Below are positions 46,901-60,400 of a stretch of DNA of 64,000 nt, one piece after another. Position 1 is the first letter of the stretch. Each line of letters begins with the position of its first letter. The stretch comes from Archivesica marissinica (taxonomy: Eukaryota > Mollusca > Bivalvia > Venerida > Vesicomyidae). The notes under the pieces are model-generated. The model had not been told where the DNA came from and did no database searches. It worked only from the letters and a program-made list of their open reading frames with translations. The position numbers were made by a program, and so were the translations under genes. Location of the stretch: the NCBI GenBank assembly GCA_014843695.1, contig CM026393.1:2636615-2700614 (forward strand), read 5' to 3'.

Positions 46901-49900
46901 GCAAGTTTACTGTAACACTGTACGGCAAGGCTTACTGTAGCATTGTACGGCAAGGTTTACTGTAGCATTGTACGGCAAGGTTTACTGTAGCATTGTATGG
47001 CAAGGTTAACTGTAACATTGTACGGCAAAGTTTACTGTAGCATTGTATGGCTATGTTTACTGTAGCATTGTGTACGGCAAGGTTTACTGTAACATTGTAC
47101 GGCAAGGTTTACTGTAGCATTGTATGGCACGGTTTACTGTAGCATTATACAGCAAGGTTTACTGTAGCATTGTGTATGGCATGGTTTACTCTAGCATTGT
47201 ACGGCAAGATTTACTGTAACATTGTACAGCAAGGTTTACTGTAGCATTGTACAGCAAGCTTTACTGTAGCATTGTGTACGGCATGGTTTACTGTAACATT
47301 GTATGGCAAGGTTTGCTGTAGCATTGAACAGCAAGGTTTACTGTAGCATTGTACGGCAATTTTCACTTTAACATTGTACGGCATGGTTTACTGTAGCATT
47401 GTATGGCAAGGTTTACTGTAACATTGTACGGCAAGTTTTACTGTAGCATTGTATGGCAAGGTTTACTGTAGCATTGTACAGCAAGGTTTACTGTATCACT
47501 GTACGGCAAGATTTACTGTAGCATTGTACAGCAAGGTTTACTGTAACATTGTATTGCAAGGTTTACTATAGCATTGTACGGCAAGGTTTACTGTAGCATT
47601 GTAGAGCAAGATTTACTGTAGCACTGTGTACGGCAAGGTTTACTGTAGCATTGTACAGCAAGGTTTACTGTAACACTGTACGGCAAGGTTTACTGTAGCA
47701 TTGTACGGCAAGGTTTACTGTAGCATTGTACGGCAATGTTTACTGTAACATTGTACGGCAAGGTTTACTGTAACATTGTACGGCAAGGTTTACTGTAGCA
47801 ATGTATGGCAAGGTTTACTGTATCATAGTACAGCAAGGTTTACTGTAACATTGTATGGCAAGGTTTACTATAGCATTGTTCGGCAAGGTTTACTGTAGCA
47901 TTGTACAGCAAGGTTTACTGTAGCACTGTGTACGGCAAGGTTTACTGTACAATTGTACAGCAAGGTTTAGTGTAGCATTGTTCGGCAAGGTTTACTGTAG
48001 CATTGTACGGCAAGGTTTACTGTAGCATTGTATGGCAAGGTTTACTGTAGCATTGTACAGCAAGGTATACTGTAGCATTGTACGGCATGGTTTACTGTAA
48101 CATTGTACAGCAAGGTTTACTGTAGCATTGTACGGCAAGGTTTACTGTAGCATTGTATGGCAAGGTTTACTGTAGCATTGTACAGCAAGGTTTACTGTAA
48201 CACTGTACGGCAAGGTTTACTGTAGCATTGTACAGCAAGGTTTACTGTAACATTGTATGGCAAGGTTACTAAAGCATTGTACGGCAAGGTTTACTGTAGC
48301 ATTGTAGAGCACGGTTTAATGTAGCACTGTGTACGGCAAGGTTTACTGTAGCATTGTACAGCATGGTTTACTGTAGCATTGTATGGCAAGTTTTACTGTG
48401 GCATTGTACGGCAAGGTTTACAGTAGCATTGTACAGCAAGATTTACTGTAGCATTGTATGGCAAGGTTTACTGTAGCATTGTACAGCAAGGTTTACTGTA
48501 GCATTGTATGGCAAGGTTTACTGTAGCATTGTATGGCAAGGTTTACTGTAGCATTGTGTACGGCAAGGTTTACTGTAGCATTGTACGGCAAGGTTTACTG
48601 TAGCATTGTACAGCAAGGTTTACTGTAGCATTGTACGGCAAGGTTTACTGTAGCATTGTACGGCAAGGGTTACTGTAGCATTGTACAGCAAGGTTTACTG
48701 TAACATTGTACGGCAAGGTTTACTGTAGCATTGTATGGCAAGGTTTACTGTAGCATTGTGTATGGCATGGTTTACTGTAGCATTGTACGTCAAGGTTTAC
48801 TGTAACATTGTACGGCAAGGTTTACTGTAGCATTGTGTATGGCATGGTTTACTGTAGCATTGTACGGCAAGGTTTACTGTAACATTGTACAGCAAGGTTT
48901 ACTGTAGCATTGTACAGCAAGATTTACTGTAGCATTGTGTACGGCATGGTTTACTGTAACATTGTTTGGCAAGGTTTACTGTAGTATTGTTCAGCAAGGC
49001 TTACTGTAGCATTGTACGGCATGGTTTACTGTAGCATTGTACGGCAAGGTTTACTGTAACATTGTACGGCATGGTTTACTGTAGCATTGTACGGCAAGGT
49101 TTACTGTAACATTGTACGGCAATGTTTACTGTAGCGTTGTATGGCAAGGTTTACTGTAGCATTGTACGGCAAGGTTTACTGTAGCATTGGACGGCAAGGT
49201 TTACTGTAGCATTGTATGGCATGGTTTACTGTAGCATTGTACAGCAAGGTTTACTGTAGCATTGTACGGCATGGTTTACTCTAGCATTGTACAGCAAGTT
49301 TACTGTAACACTGTACGGCAAGGCTTACTGTAGCATAGTACGGCAAGGTTTACTGTAGCATTGTACGGCAAGGTTTACTGTAGCATTGTATGGCAAGGTT
49401 AACTGTAACATTGTACGGCAAAGTTTACTGTAGCATTGTATGGCTATGTTTACTGTAGCATTGTGTACGGCAAGGTTTACTGTAACATTGTACGGCAAGG
49501 TTTACTGTAGCATTGTTTGGCACGGTTTACTGTAGCATTATACAGCAAGGTTTACTGTAGCATTGTGTATGGCATGGTTTACTCTAGCATTGTACGGCAA
49601 GATTTACTGTAACATTGTACAGCAAGGTTTACTGTAGCATTGTACAGCAAGCTTTACTGTAGCATTGTGTACGGCATGGTTTACTGTAACATTGTATGGC
49701 AAGGTTTGCTGTAGCATTGAACAGCAAGGTTTACTGTAGCATTGTACGGCAATTTTCACTTTAACATTGTACGGCATGGTTTACTGTAGCATTGTATGGC
49801 AAGGTTTACTGTAACATTGTACGGCAAGTTTTACTGTAGCATTGTATGGCACGGTTAACTGTAGCATTGTACGGCAAGGTTTACTGTAACATTGTACGGC

Positions 49901-52900
49901 AAGGTTTACTGTACCATTGTACGGCAAGGTTTACTGTAGCATTGTATGGCAAGGTTTACTGTAACATTGTACGGCAAGGTTTACTGTAGCATTGTACGGC
50001 AAGGTTTACTGTAGCATTGTACGGCAAGGTTTACTGTAGCATTGTATGGCAAGGTTTACTGTAGCATTGTACAGCAAGGTTTACTGTAGCATTGTACAGC
50101 AAGGTTTACTGTAGCATTGTATGGCAAGGTTTACTGTAGCATTGTACGGCAAGGTTTACTGTAGCATTGTACGGCAAGGTTTACAGTAGCATTGTACAGC
50201 AAGGTTTACTGTAGCACTGTGTACGGCAAGGTTTACTGTAGCATTGTACAGCAAGGTTTACTGTAGCATTGTACGGCAGGTGCATTGTATGGCAAGGTTT
50301 ACTGTAGCATTGTACAGCAAGGTTTACTGTAGCATTGTAGGCAAGGTGCATTGTATGGCAAGGTTTACTGTAGCATTGTACAGCAAGGTTTACTGTAACA
50401 TTGTATGGCAAGGTTTACTGTAGCATTGTATGGCAAGGTTTACTGTAGCATTGTACTGCAAGGTTTACTGTAACATTGTACGGCAAGGTTTACTGTAGCA
50501 TTGTATGGCAAGGTTTACTGTAGCATTGTACGGCAAGGTTTACTGTAGCATTGTACGGCAAGGTTTACTGTAGCATTGTACGGCAAGGTTTACTGTAGCA
50601 TTGTACGGCAAGGTTTACTGTAGCATTGTACGGCAAGGTTTACTGTAGCATTGTACGGCAAGGTTTACTGTAGCATTGTATGGCAAGGTTTACTGTAGCA
50701 TTGTACGGCAAGGTTTACTGTAACATTGTACGGCAAGGTTTACTGTAGCATTGTACGGCAAGGTTTACTGTAGCATTGTACGGCAAGGTTTACTGTAGCA
50801 TTGTACGGCAAGGTTTACTGTAGCATTGTACGGCAAGGTTTACTGTAGCATTGTACGGCAAGGTTTACTGTAGCATTGTACGGCAAGGTTTACTGTAGCA
50901 TTGTACGGCAAGGTTTACTGTAGCATTGTACGGCAAGGTTTACTGTAGCATTGTACGGCAAGGTTTACTGTAGCATTGTACGGCAAGGTTTACTGTAGCA
51001 TTGTATGGCAAGGTTTACTGTAGCATTGTACGGCAAGGTTTACTGTAGCATTGTACGGCAAGGTTTACTGTAGCATTGTACGGCAAGGTTTACTGTAGCA
51101 TTGTACGGCAAGGTTTACTGTAGCATTGTACGGCAAGGTTTACTGTAGCATTGTACAGCAAGGTTTACTGTAGCATTGTACGGCAAGGTTTACTGTAGCA
51201 TTGTATGGCAAGGTTTACTGTAGCATTGTACAGCAAGGTTTACTGTAACATTGTACGGCAAGGTTTACTGTAGCATTGTACGGCAAGGTTTACTGTAGCA
51301 TTGTACGGCAAGGTTTACTGTAACATTGTACGGCAAGGTTTACTGTAACATTGTATGGCAAGGTTTACTGTAGCATTGTACGGCAAGGTTTACTGTAGCA
51401 TTGTACAGCAAGGTTTACTGTAGCACTGTGTATGGCAAGGTTTACTGTAGCATTGTACAGCAAGGTTTACTGTAACATTGTACGGCAAGGTTTACTGTAG
51501 CATTGTATGGCAAGGTTTACTGTAGCATTGTACAGCAAGGTTTACTGTAGCATTGTATGGCAAGGTTTACTGTAGCATTGTACAGCAAGGTTTACTGTAG
51601 CATTGTATGGCAAGGTTTACTGTAGCATTGTATGGCAAGGTTTACTGTAGCATTGTACGGCAAGGTTTACTGTAGCATTGTACGGCAAGGTTTACTGTAG
51701 CATTGTACAGCAAGGTTTACTGTAGCATTGTACGGCAAGGTTTACTGTAGCATTGTACGGCAAGGTTTACTGTAGCATTGTACAGCAAGGTTTACTGTAA
51801 CATTGTACGGCAAGGTTTACTGTAGCATTGTATGGCAAGGTTTACTGTAGCATTGTATGGCAAGGTTTACTGTAGCATTGTACGGCAAGGTTTACTGTAG
51901 CATTGTACGGCAAGGTTTACTGTAACATTGTACAGCAAGGTTTACTGTAGCATTGTATGGCAAGGTTTACTGTAGCATTGTACGGCAAGGTTTACTGTAG
52001 CATTGTACGGCAAGGTTTACTGTAGCATTGTACAGCAAGGTTTACTGTAGCATTGTACGGCAAGGTTTACTGTAGCATTGTACAGCAAGGTTTACTGTAG
52101 CATTGTATGGCAAGTTTACTGTAGCATTGTATGGCAAGGTTTACTGTAGCATTGTACGGCAAGGTTTACTGTAACATTGTACGGCAAGGTTTACTGTAGC
52201 ATTGTATGGCAAGGTTTACTGTAGCATTGTATGGCAAGGTTTACTGTAGCATTGTACAGCAAGGTTTACTGTAGCATTGTATGGCAAGGTTTACTGTAGC
52301 ATTGTACGGCAAGGTTTACTGTAACATTGTACGGCAAGGTTTACTGTAGCATTGTACGGCAAGGTTTACTGTAGCATTGTACGGCAAGGTTTACTGTAAC
52401 ATTGTACGGCAAGGTTTACTGTAGCATTGTACGGCAAGGTTTACTGTAGCATTGTATGGCAAGGTTTACTGTAACATTGTACGGCAAGGTTTACTGTAGC
52501 ATTGTACGGCAAGGTTTACTGTAGCATTGTACGGCAAGGTTTACTGTAGCATTGTATGGCAAGGTTTACTGTAGCATTGTACAGCAAGGTTTACTGTAGC
52601 ATTGTACAGCAAGGTTTACTGTATCATTGTATGGCAAGGTTTACTGTAGCATTGTACGGCAAGGTGTACTATAGCATTGTACGGCAAGGTTTACTGTAGC
52701 ATTGTACAGCAAGGTTTACTGTAGCACTGTGTACGGCAAGGTTTACTGTAGCATTGTACAGCAAGGTTTACTGTAACATTATACGGCAAGGTTTACTGTA
52801 GCATTGTATGGCAAGGTTTACTGTAGCATTGTACGGCATGATTTACTGTAGCATTGTATGGCAAGTTTTACTGTAGCATTGTATGGCAAGGTTTACTGTA

Positions 52901-53275
52901 GCATTGTACAGCAAGGTTTACTGTAACATTGTATGGCAAGGTTTACTGTAGCACGGTGTATGGCAAGCTTTACTGTAGCATTGTACTGTAAGGTTTACTG
53001 TAACATTGTACGGCAAGGTTTACTGTAGCATTGTATGGCAAGGTTTACTGTAGCATTGTATGGCAAGGTTTACTGTAGCATTGTACAGCATGGTTTACTG
53101 TAGCATTGTATGGCAAGGTTTACTGTAGCATTGTACGGCAAGGTTTACTGTAACATTGTACGGCAAGGTTTACTGTAGCAATATACAGCTAGGTTTACTG
53201 TAGCATTGTGTATGGCATGGTTTACTCTAGCATTGTACGGCAAGGTATACTGTAACATTGTACAGCAAGGTTTAC
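34930..53275 (+). repeat. Array H (left block): 25-bp satellite, about 730 units
   Basis: The unit is GGTTTACTGTAGCATTGTAC followed by GGCAA. Common variants are TATGG or TACAG for TACGG, TAACATT for TAGCATT, GTGTAC for GTAC and GGCATGG for GGCAAGG. Marker variants (GCATTGGACGG, GCATTGAACAG, GGCTATG, TTTCACTTTAAC) recur at fixed offsets, showing higher-order duplications, including one of about 2.4-2.5 kb. Some patches (35340-35460, 36850-36900, 41260-41290) are rich in indels, possibly from sequencing or assembly. I found no link of this unit to the LINEs nearby. Confidence 0.95.
45010..49860 (+). repeat. Higher-order tandem duplication of about 2.4-2.5 kb inside array H
   Basis: Rare unit variants occur in the same order twice. 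GTATCATAGT is at 45281 and 47820 (offset 2539). GCATTGGACGG is at 46791 and 49184, CTATGTTTAC at 47051 and 49444, GCATTGAACAG at 47321 and 49714, and TTTCACTTTAAC at 47361 and 49754 (all offset 2393). The change in offset reflects loss of a few 25-bp units in one copy. Confidence 0.88.
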
Positions 53276-56200
53276 GGTCAGACATTGAGGACTGGGAGAT
53301 AGTGGGTCAGTCATTGAGGACTGGGAGGTAGTGGGTCAGACATTGAGGACTGGGAGATAGTGGGTCAGTCATTGAGGACTGGGAGGTAGTGGGTCAGACA
53401 TTGAGGACTGGGAGGTAGTGGGTCAGACATTGAGGACTGGGAGGTAGTGGGTCAGTCATTGAGGACTGGGAGGTAGTGGGTCAGACATTGAGGACTGGGA
53501 GGTAGTGGGTCAGACATTGAGGACTGGGAGGTAGTGGGTCAGTCATTGAGGACTGGGAGGTAGTGGGTCAGACATTGAGGACTGGGAGGTAGTGGGTCAG
53601 ACATTGAGGACTGGGAGGTAGTGGGTCAGACATTGAGGACTGGGAGGTAGTGGGTCAGTCATTGAGGACTGGGAGGTAGTGGGTCAGACATTGAGGACTG
53701 GGAGGTAGTGGGTCAGTCATTGAGGACTGGGAGGTAGTGGGTCAGACATTGAGGACTGGGAGGTAGTGGGTCAGTCATTGAGGACTGGGAGGTAGTGGGT
53801 CAGACATTGAGGACTGGGAGGTAGTGGGTCAGACATTGAGGACTGGGAGGTAGTGGGTCAGTCATTGAGGACTGGGAGGTAGTGGGTCAGACATTGAGGA
53901 CTGGGAGGTAGTGGGTCAGACATTGAGGACTGGGAGGTAGTGGGTCAGACATTGAGGACTGGGAGGTAGTGGGTCAGTCATTGAGGACTGGGAGGTAGTG
54001 GGTCAGACATTGAGGACTGGGAGGTAGTGGGTCAGACATTGAGGACTGGGAGGTAGTGGGTCAGACATTGAGGACTGGGAGGTAGTGGGTCAGACATTGA
54101 GGACTGGGAGGTAGTGGGTCAGACATTGAGGACTGGGAGGTAGTGGGTCAGACATTGAGGACTGGGAGAGTAGTGGGTCAGACATTGAGGACTGGGAGGT
54201 AGTGGGTCAGACATTGAGGACTGGGATGTAGTGGGTCAGACATTGAGGACTGGGAGGTAGTGGGTCAGACATTGAGGACTGGGAGGTAGTGGGTCAGACA
54301 TTGAGGACTGGGAGGTAGTGGGTCAGACATTGAGGACTGGGAGGTAGTGGGTCAGACATTGAGGACTGGGAGATAGTGGGTCAGACATTGAGGACTGGGA
54401 GGTAGTGGGTCAGACATTGAGGACTGGGAGGTAGTGGGTCAGACATTGAGGACTGGGAGGTAGTGGGTCAGACATTGAGGACTGGGAGGTAGTGGGTCAG
54501 ACATTGAGGACTGGGAGGTAGTGGGTCAGACATTGAGGACTGGGAGGTAGTGGGTCAGACATTGAGGACTGGGAGGTAGTGGGTCAGACATTGAGGACTG
54601 GGAGGTAGTGGGTCAGACATTGAGGACTGGGAGGTAGTGGGTCAGACATTGAGGACTGGGATGTAGTGGGTCAGCCATTGAGGACTGGGATATAGTGGCC
54701 AGACATTGATGATGGGATATAGTGGGCCAGACATTGAGGACTGGGATATAGTGGGCCAGACATTGAGGACTGGGATATAGTGGGTCAGACATTGAGGACT
54801 GGGAGGTAGTGGGTCAGACATTGAGGACTGGGAGGTAGTGGGTCAGTCATTGAGGACTGGGAGGTAGTGGGTCAGACATTGAGGACTGGGAGGTAGTGGG
54901 TCAGACATTGAGGACTGGGAGGTAGTGGGTCAGACATTGAGGACTGGGAGGTAGTGGGTCAGACATTGAGGACTGGGAGGTAGTGGGTCAGACATTGAGG
55001 ACTGGGAGGTAGTGGGTCAGACATTGAGGACTGGGAGGTAGTGGGTCAGACATTGAGGACTGGGAGGTAGTGGGTCAGACATTGAGGACTGGGAGGTAGT
55101 GGGTCAGACATTGAGGACTGGGAGGTAGTGGGTCAGACATTGAGGACTGGGAGGTAGTGGGTCAGACATTGAGGACTGGGAGGTAGTGGGTCAGACATTG
55201 AGGACTGGGAGGTAGTGGGTCAGACATTGAGGACTGGGAGGTAGTGGGTCAGACATTGAGGACTGGGAGGTAGTGGGTCAGACATTGAGGACTGGGAGGT
55301 AGTGGGTCAGACATTGAGGACTGGGAGGTAGTGGGTCAGACATTGAGGACTGGGAGGTAGTGGGTCAGACATTGAGGACTGGGAGGTAGTGGGTCAGACA
55401 TTGAGGACTGGGAGGTAGTGGGTCAGACATTGAGGACTGGGAGGTAGTGGGTCAGACATTGAGGACTGGGAGGTAGTGGGTCAGACATTGAGGACTGGGA
55501 GGTAGTGGGTCAGACATTGAGGACTGGGAGGTAGTGGGTCAGACATTGAGGACTGGGAGATAGTGGGTCAGACATTGAGGACTGGGATGTAGTGGGTCAG
55601 CCATTGAGGACTGGGATATAGTGGGCCAGACATTGAGGACTGGGATATAGTGGGCCAGACATTGAGGACTGGGATATAGTGGGCCAGACATTGAGGACTG
55701 GGAGATAGTGGGTCAGACATTGAGGACTGGGAGGTAGTGGGTCAGACATTGAGGACTGGGAGGTAGTGGGTCAGACATTGAGGACTGGGAGGTAGTGGGT
55801 CAGACATTGAGGACTGGGAGATAGTGGGTCAGTCATTGAGGACTGGGAGGTAGTGGGTCAGACATTGAGGACTGGGAGGTAGTGGGTCAGACATTGAGGA
55901 CTGGGAGATAGTGGGTCAGTCATTGAGGACTGGGAGGTAGTGGGTCAGACATTGAGGACTGGGAGATAGTGGGTCAGACATTGAGGACTGGGAGGTAGTG
56001 GGTCAGACATTGAGGACTGGGAGGTAGTGGGTCAGACATTGAGGACTGGGAGGTAGTGGGTCAGACATTGAGGACTGGGAGGTAGTGGGTCAGACATTGA
56101 GGACTGGGAGGTAGTGGGTCAGACATTGAGGACTGGGAGGTAGTGGGTCAGACATTGAGGACTGGGGGGTAGTGGGTCAGTCATTGAGGACTGGGAGGTA

Positions 56201-56474
56201 GTGGGTCAGACATTGAGGACTGGGAGGTAGTGGGTCAGACATTGAGGACTGGGAGGTAGTGGGTCAGACATTGAGGACTGGGAGGTAGTGGGTCAGTCAT
56301 TGAGGACTGGGAGGTAGTGGGTCAGACATTGAGGACTGGGAGGTAGTGGGTCAGACATTGAGGACTGGGAGGTAGTGGGTCAGACATTGAGGACTGGGAG
56401 GTAGTGGGTCAGACATTGAGGACTGGGAGGTAGTGGGTCAGACATTGAGGACTGGGAGGTAGTGGGTCAGACAT
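53276..56474 (+). repeat. Array I: 29-bp satellite, about 110 units, inside array H
   Basis: The unit starts GTCAGACATTGAGGACTGGG and ends AGGTAGTGG. The main variant is GTCAGTCATT for GTCAGACATT, frequent at the left end and rare in the middle. Two short patches (54660-54780 and 55570-55690) have GATATAGTGGGCC variants. The left border to array H is abrupt, at GGTTTAC. The right border is lost in the gap. Confidence 0.95.
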
Positions 56475-57474
56475 NNNNNNNNNNNNNNNNNNNNNNNNNN
56501 NNNNNNNNNNNNNNNNNNNNNNNNNNNNNNNNNNNNNNNNNNNNNNNNNNNNNNNNNNNNNNNNNNNNNNNNNNNNNNNNNNNNNNNNNNNNNNNNNNNN
56601 NNNNNNNNNNNNNNNNNNNNNNNNNNNNNNNNNNNNNNNNNNNNNNNNNNNNNNNNNNNNNNNNNNNNNNNNNNNNNNNNNNNNNNNNNNNNNNNNNNNN
56701 NNNNNNNNNNNNNNNNNNNNNNNNNNNNNNNNNNNNNNNNNNNNNNNNNNNNNNNNNNNNNNNNNNNNNNNNNNNNNNNNNNNNNNNNNNNNNNNNNNNN
56801 NNNNNNNNNNNNNNNNNNNNNNNNNNNNNNNNNNNNNNNNNNNNNNNNNNNNNNNNNNNNNNNNNNNNNNNNNNNNNNNNNNNNNNNNNNNNNNNNNNNN
56901 NNNNNNNNNNNNNNNNNNNNNNNNNNNNNNNNNNNNNNNNNNNNNNNNNNNNNNNNNNNNNNNNNNNNNNNNNNNNNNNNNNNNNNNNNNNNNNNNNNNN
57001 NNNNNNNNNNNNNNNNNNNNNNNNNNNNNNNNNNNNNNNNNNNNNNNNNNNNNNNNNNNNNNNNNNNNNNNNNNNNNNNNNNNNNNNNNNNNNNNNNNNN
57101 NNNNNNNNNNNNNNNNNNNNNNNNNNNNNNNNNNNNNNNNNNNNNNNNNNNNNNNNNNNNNNNNNNNNNNNNNNNNNNNNNNNNNNNNNNNNNNNNNNNN
57201 NNNNNNNNNNNNNNNNNNNNNNNNNNNNNNNNNNNNNNNNNNNNNNNNNNNNNNNNNNNNNNNNNNNNNNNNNNNNNNNNNNNNNNNNNNNNNNNNNNNN
57301 NNNNNNNNNNNNNNNNNNNNNNNNNNNNNNNNNNNNNNNNNNNNNNNNNNNNNNNNNNNNNNNNNNNNNNNNNNNNNNNNNNNNNNNNNNNNNNNNNNNN
57401 NNNNNNNNNNNNNNNNNNNNNNNNNNNNNNNNNNNNNNNNNNNNNNNNNNNNNNNNNNNNNNNNNNNNNNNNNN
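56475..57474. other. Assembly gap, 1000 N
   Basis: Exactly 1000 N between array I and the second block of array H. True size unknown. Confidence 0.99.
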
Positions 57475-60400
57475 AGGTTTATTGTAGCATTGTACAGCAA
57501 GGTTTACTGTAGCATTGTATGGCAAGGTTTACTGTAGCATTGTACAGCAAGGTTTTCTGTAGGATTGTATGGCAAGGTTTACTGTAGCATTGTATGGCAA
57601 GGTTTACTGTACCATTGTGTACGACAAGGTTTACTGTAGCATTGTACGGCAAGATTTACTCTAGCATTGTACAGCAAGGTTTACTGTAGCATTGTACTGC
57701 AAGGTTTACTGTAGCATTGTACGGCAAGGTTTACTGTAGCATTGTACAGCAAGGTTTACTGTAGCATTGTACGGCAAGGTGCATTGTATGGCAAGGTTTA
57801 CTGGAGCATTGTACAGCAAGGTTTACTGTAACATTGTATGGCAAGGTTTACTGTAACATTTTACGGCAAGATTTACTGTAACATTTTACGGCAAGATTTA
57901 CTGTAACATTGTACGGCAAGGTTTACTGTAGCATTGTATGGCAAGGTTTACTGTATCATTGTATGGCAAGGTTTACTGTAGCATTGTATGGAAAGGTTTA
58001 CTGTAGCATTGTATGGCAAGGTTTACTGTAGCATTGTACGTCATGGTTTACTGTAGCATTGTACGGCAAGGTTTACTCTAACATTGTACGGCATGGTTTA
58101 CTGTAGCATTGTATGGCAAGGTTTACTGTAGCATTGTACGGCAAGGTTTACTGTAGCATTGTACAGCAGGTTTACTGTAGCATTGTACAGCAAGGTTTAC
58201 TGTAGCATTGTACGGCAAGGTTTACTGTAGCATTGTACGGCAAGGTTTACTGTACATTGTACGGCAAGGATTACTGTAGCATTGTATGCCAAGGTTTACT
58301 GTAGCATTGACGCTTACTAGCATTGTACGGCAAGGTTTACTGTAGCATTGTATGGCAAGGTTTACTGTAACATTGTACGGCAAGGTTTACTGTAGCATTG
58401 TACGGCAAGGTTTACTGTAGCATTGTATGGCAAGGTTTACTGTAGCATTGTACAGCAAGGTTTACTGTAGCATTGTACGGCAAGGTTTACTGTAGCATTG
58501 TACGGCAAGGTTTACTGTAGCATTGTACGGCAAGGTTTACTGTAACATTGTACGGCAAGGTTTACTGTAACATTGTATGGCAAGGTTTACTGTAGCATTG
58601 TATGGCAAGGTTTACTGTAACATTGTACAGCATGGTTTACTGTAACATTGTATGCCAAGGTTTACTGTAGCATTGTACGGCAAGGTTTACTGTAGCATTG
58701 TACAGCATGGTTTACTGTAGCATTGTATGGCAAGTTTTACTGTAGCATTGTATGGCAAGGTTTACTGTAGCATTGTACAGCAAGGTTTACTGTAGCATTG
58801 TATGGCAATGTTTACTGTAACATTGTATAGCAAGGTTTACTGTAGCACTGTGTACGGCAAGGTTTACTGTAGCATTGTACATCAAGGTTTACTGTAGCAT
58901 TGTACGGCAAGGTTTACTGTAGCATTGTACAGCAAGGTTTACTGTAGCATTGTACGGCAAGGTGCATTGTATGGCAAGATTTACTGTAGCATTGTACAGC
59001 AAGGTTTACTGTAACATTGTATGGCAAGGTTTACTGTAACATTTTAGGGCAAGATTTACTGTAACATTGTACGGCAAGGTTTACTGTAGCATTGTATGGC
59101 AAGGTTTACTGTAGCATTGTATGGCAAGGTTTACTGTAGCATTGTATGGCAAGGTTTACTGTAGCATTGTGTACGGCAAGGTTTACTGTAGCATTGTACG
59201 GCAAGGTTTACTGTAGCATTGTATGGCAATGTGTACTGTAACATTGTATGGCAAGGTTTACTGTAGCATTGTACGGCATGGTTTACTGTAGCATTGTACG
59301 GCAAGGTTTACTGTAACATTGTACGGCATGGTTTACTGTAGCATTGTATGGCAAGGTTTACTGTAGCATTGTACGGCAATGTTTACTGTAGCATTGTACA
59401 GCAAGTTTACTGTAGCATTGTACAGCAAGGTTTACTGTAGCATTGTACGGCAAGGTTTACTGTAGCATTGTACGGCAAGGTTTACTGTAACATTGTACGG
59501 CAAGGTTTACTGTAGCATTGTATGGCAAGGTTTACTGTAGCATTGTACGGCAAGGTTTACTGTAGCATTGTACGGCAAGGTTTACTGTAGCATTGTATGG
59601 CAAGGTTTACTGTAGCATTGTACAGCAAGGTTTACTGTAGCATTGTACGGCAGGTTTACTGTATCAGCAAGGTTTACTGTAGCATTGTACGGCAAGGTTT
59701 ACTGTAGCATTGTATGGCAAGGTTTACTGTAGCATTGTACAGCAAGGTTTACTGTAACATTGTACGGCAAGGTTTACTGTAGCATTGTACGGCAAGGTTT
59801 ACTGTAGCATTGTACGGCAAGGTTTACTGTAACATTGTACGGCAAGGTTTACTGTAACATTGTATGGCAAGGTTTACTGTAGCATTGTATGGCAAGGTTT
59901 ACTGTAGCATTGTACAGCAAGGTTTACTGTAACATTGTATGGCAAGGTTTACTGTAGCATTGTACGGCAAGGTTTACTGTAGCATTGTACAGCATGGTTT
60001 ACTGTAGCATTGTATGGCAAGTTTTACTGTAGCATTGTATGGCAAGGTTTACTGTAGCATTGTACAGCAAGGTTTACTGTAGCATTGTATGGCAAGGTTT
60101 ACTGTAGCATTGTACAGCAAGGTTTACTGTAGCATTGTATGGCAAGGTTTACTGTAGCATTGTATGGCAAGGTTTACTGTAGCATTGTACGGCAAGGTTT
60201 ACTGTAGCATTGTACGGCAAGGTTTACTGTAGCATTGTACAGCAAGGTTTACTGTAGCATTGTACGGCAAGGTTTACTGTAGCATTGTACGGCAAGGTTT
60301 ACTGTAGCATTGTACGGCAAGGTTTACTGTAGCATTGTACGGCAAGGTTTACTGTAGCATTGTACGGCAAGGTTTACTGTAGCATTGTACGGCAAGGTTT

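Noticed and set aside
56409..57525. Reading frames of about 340-360 codons across the second gap
   Set aside because: They consist almost wholly of N.
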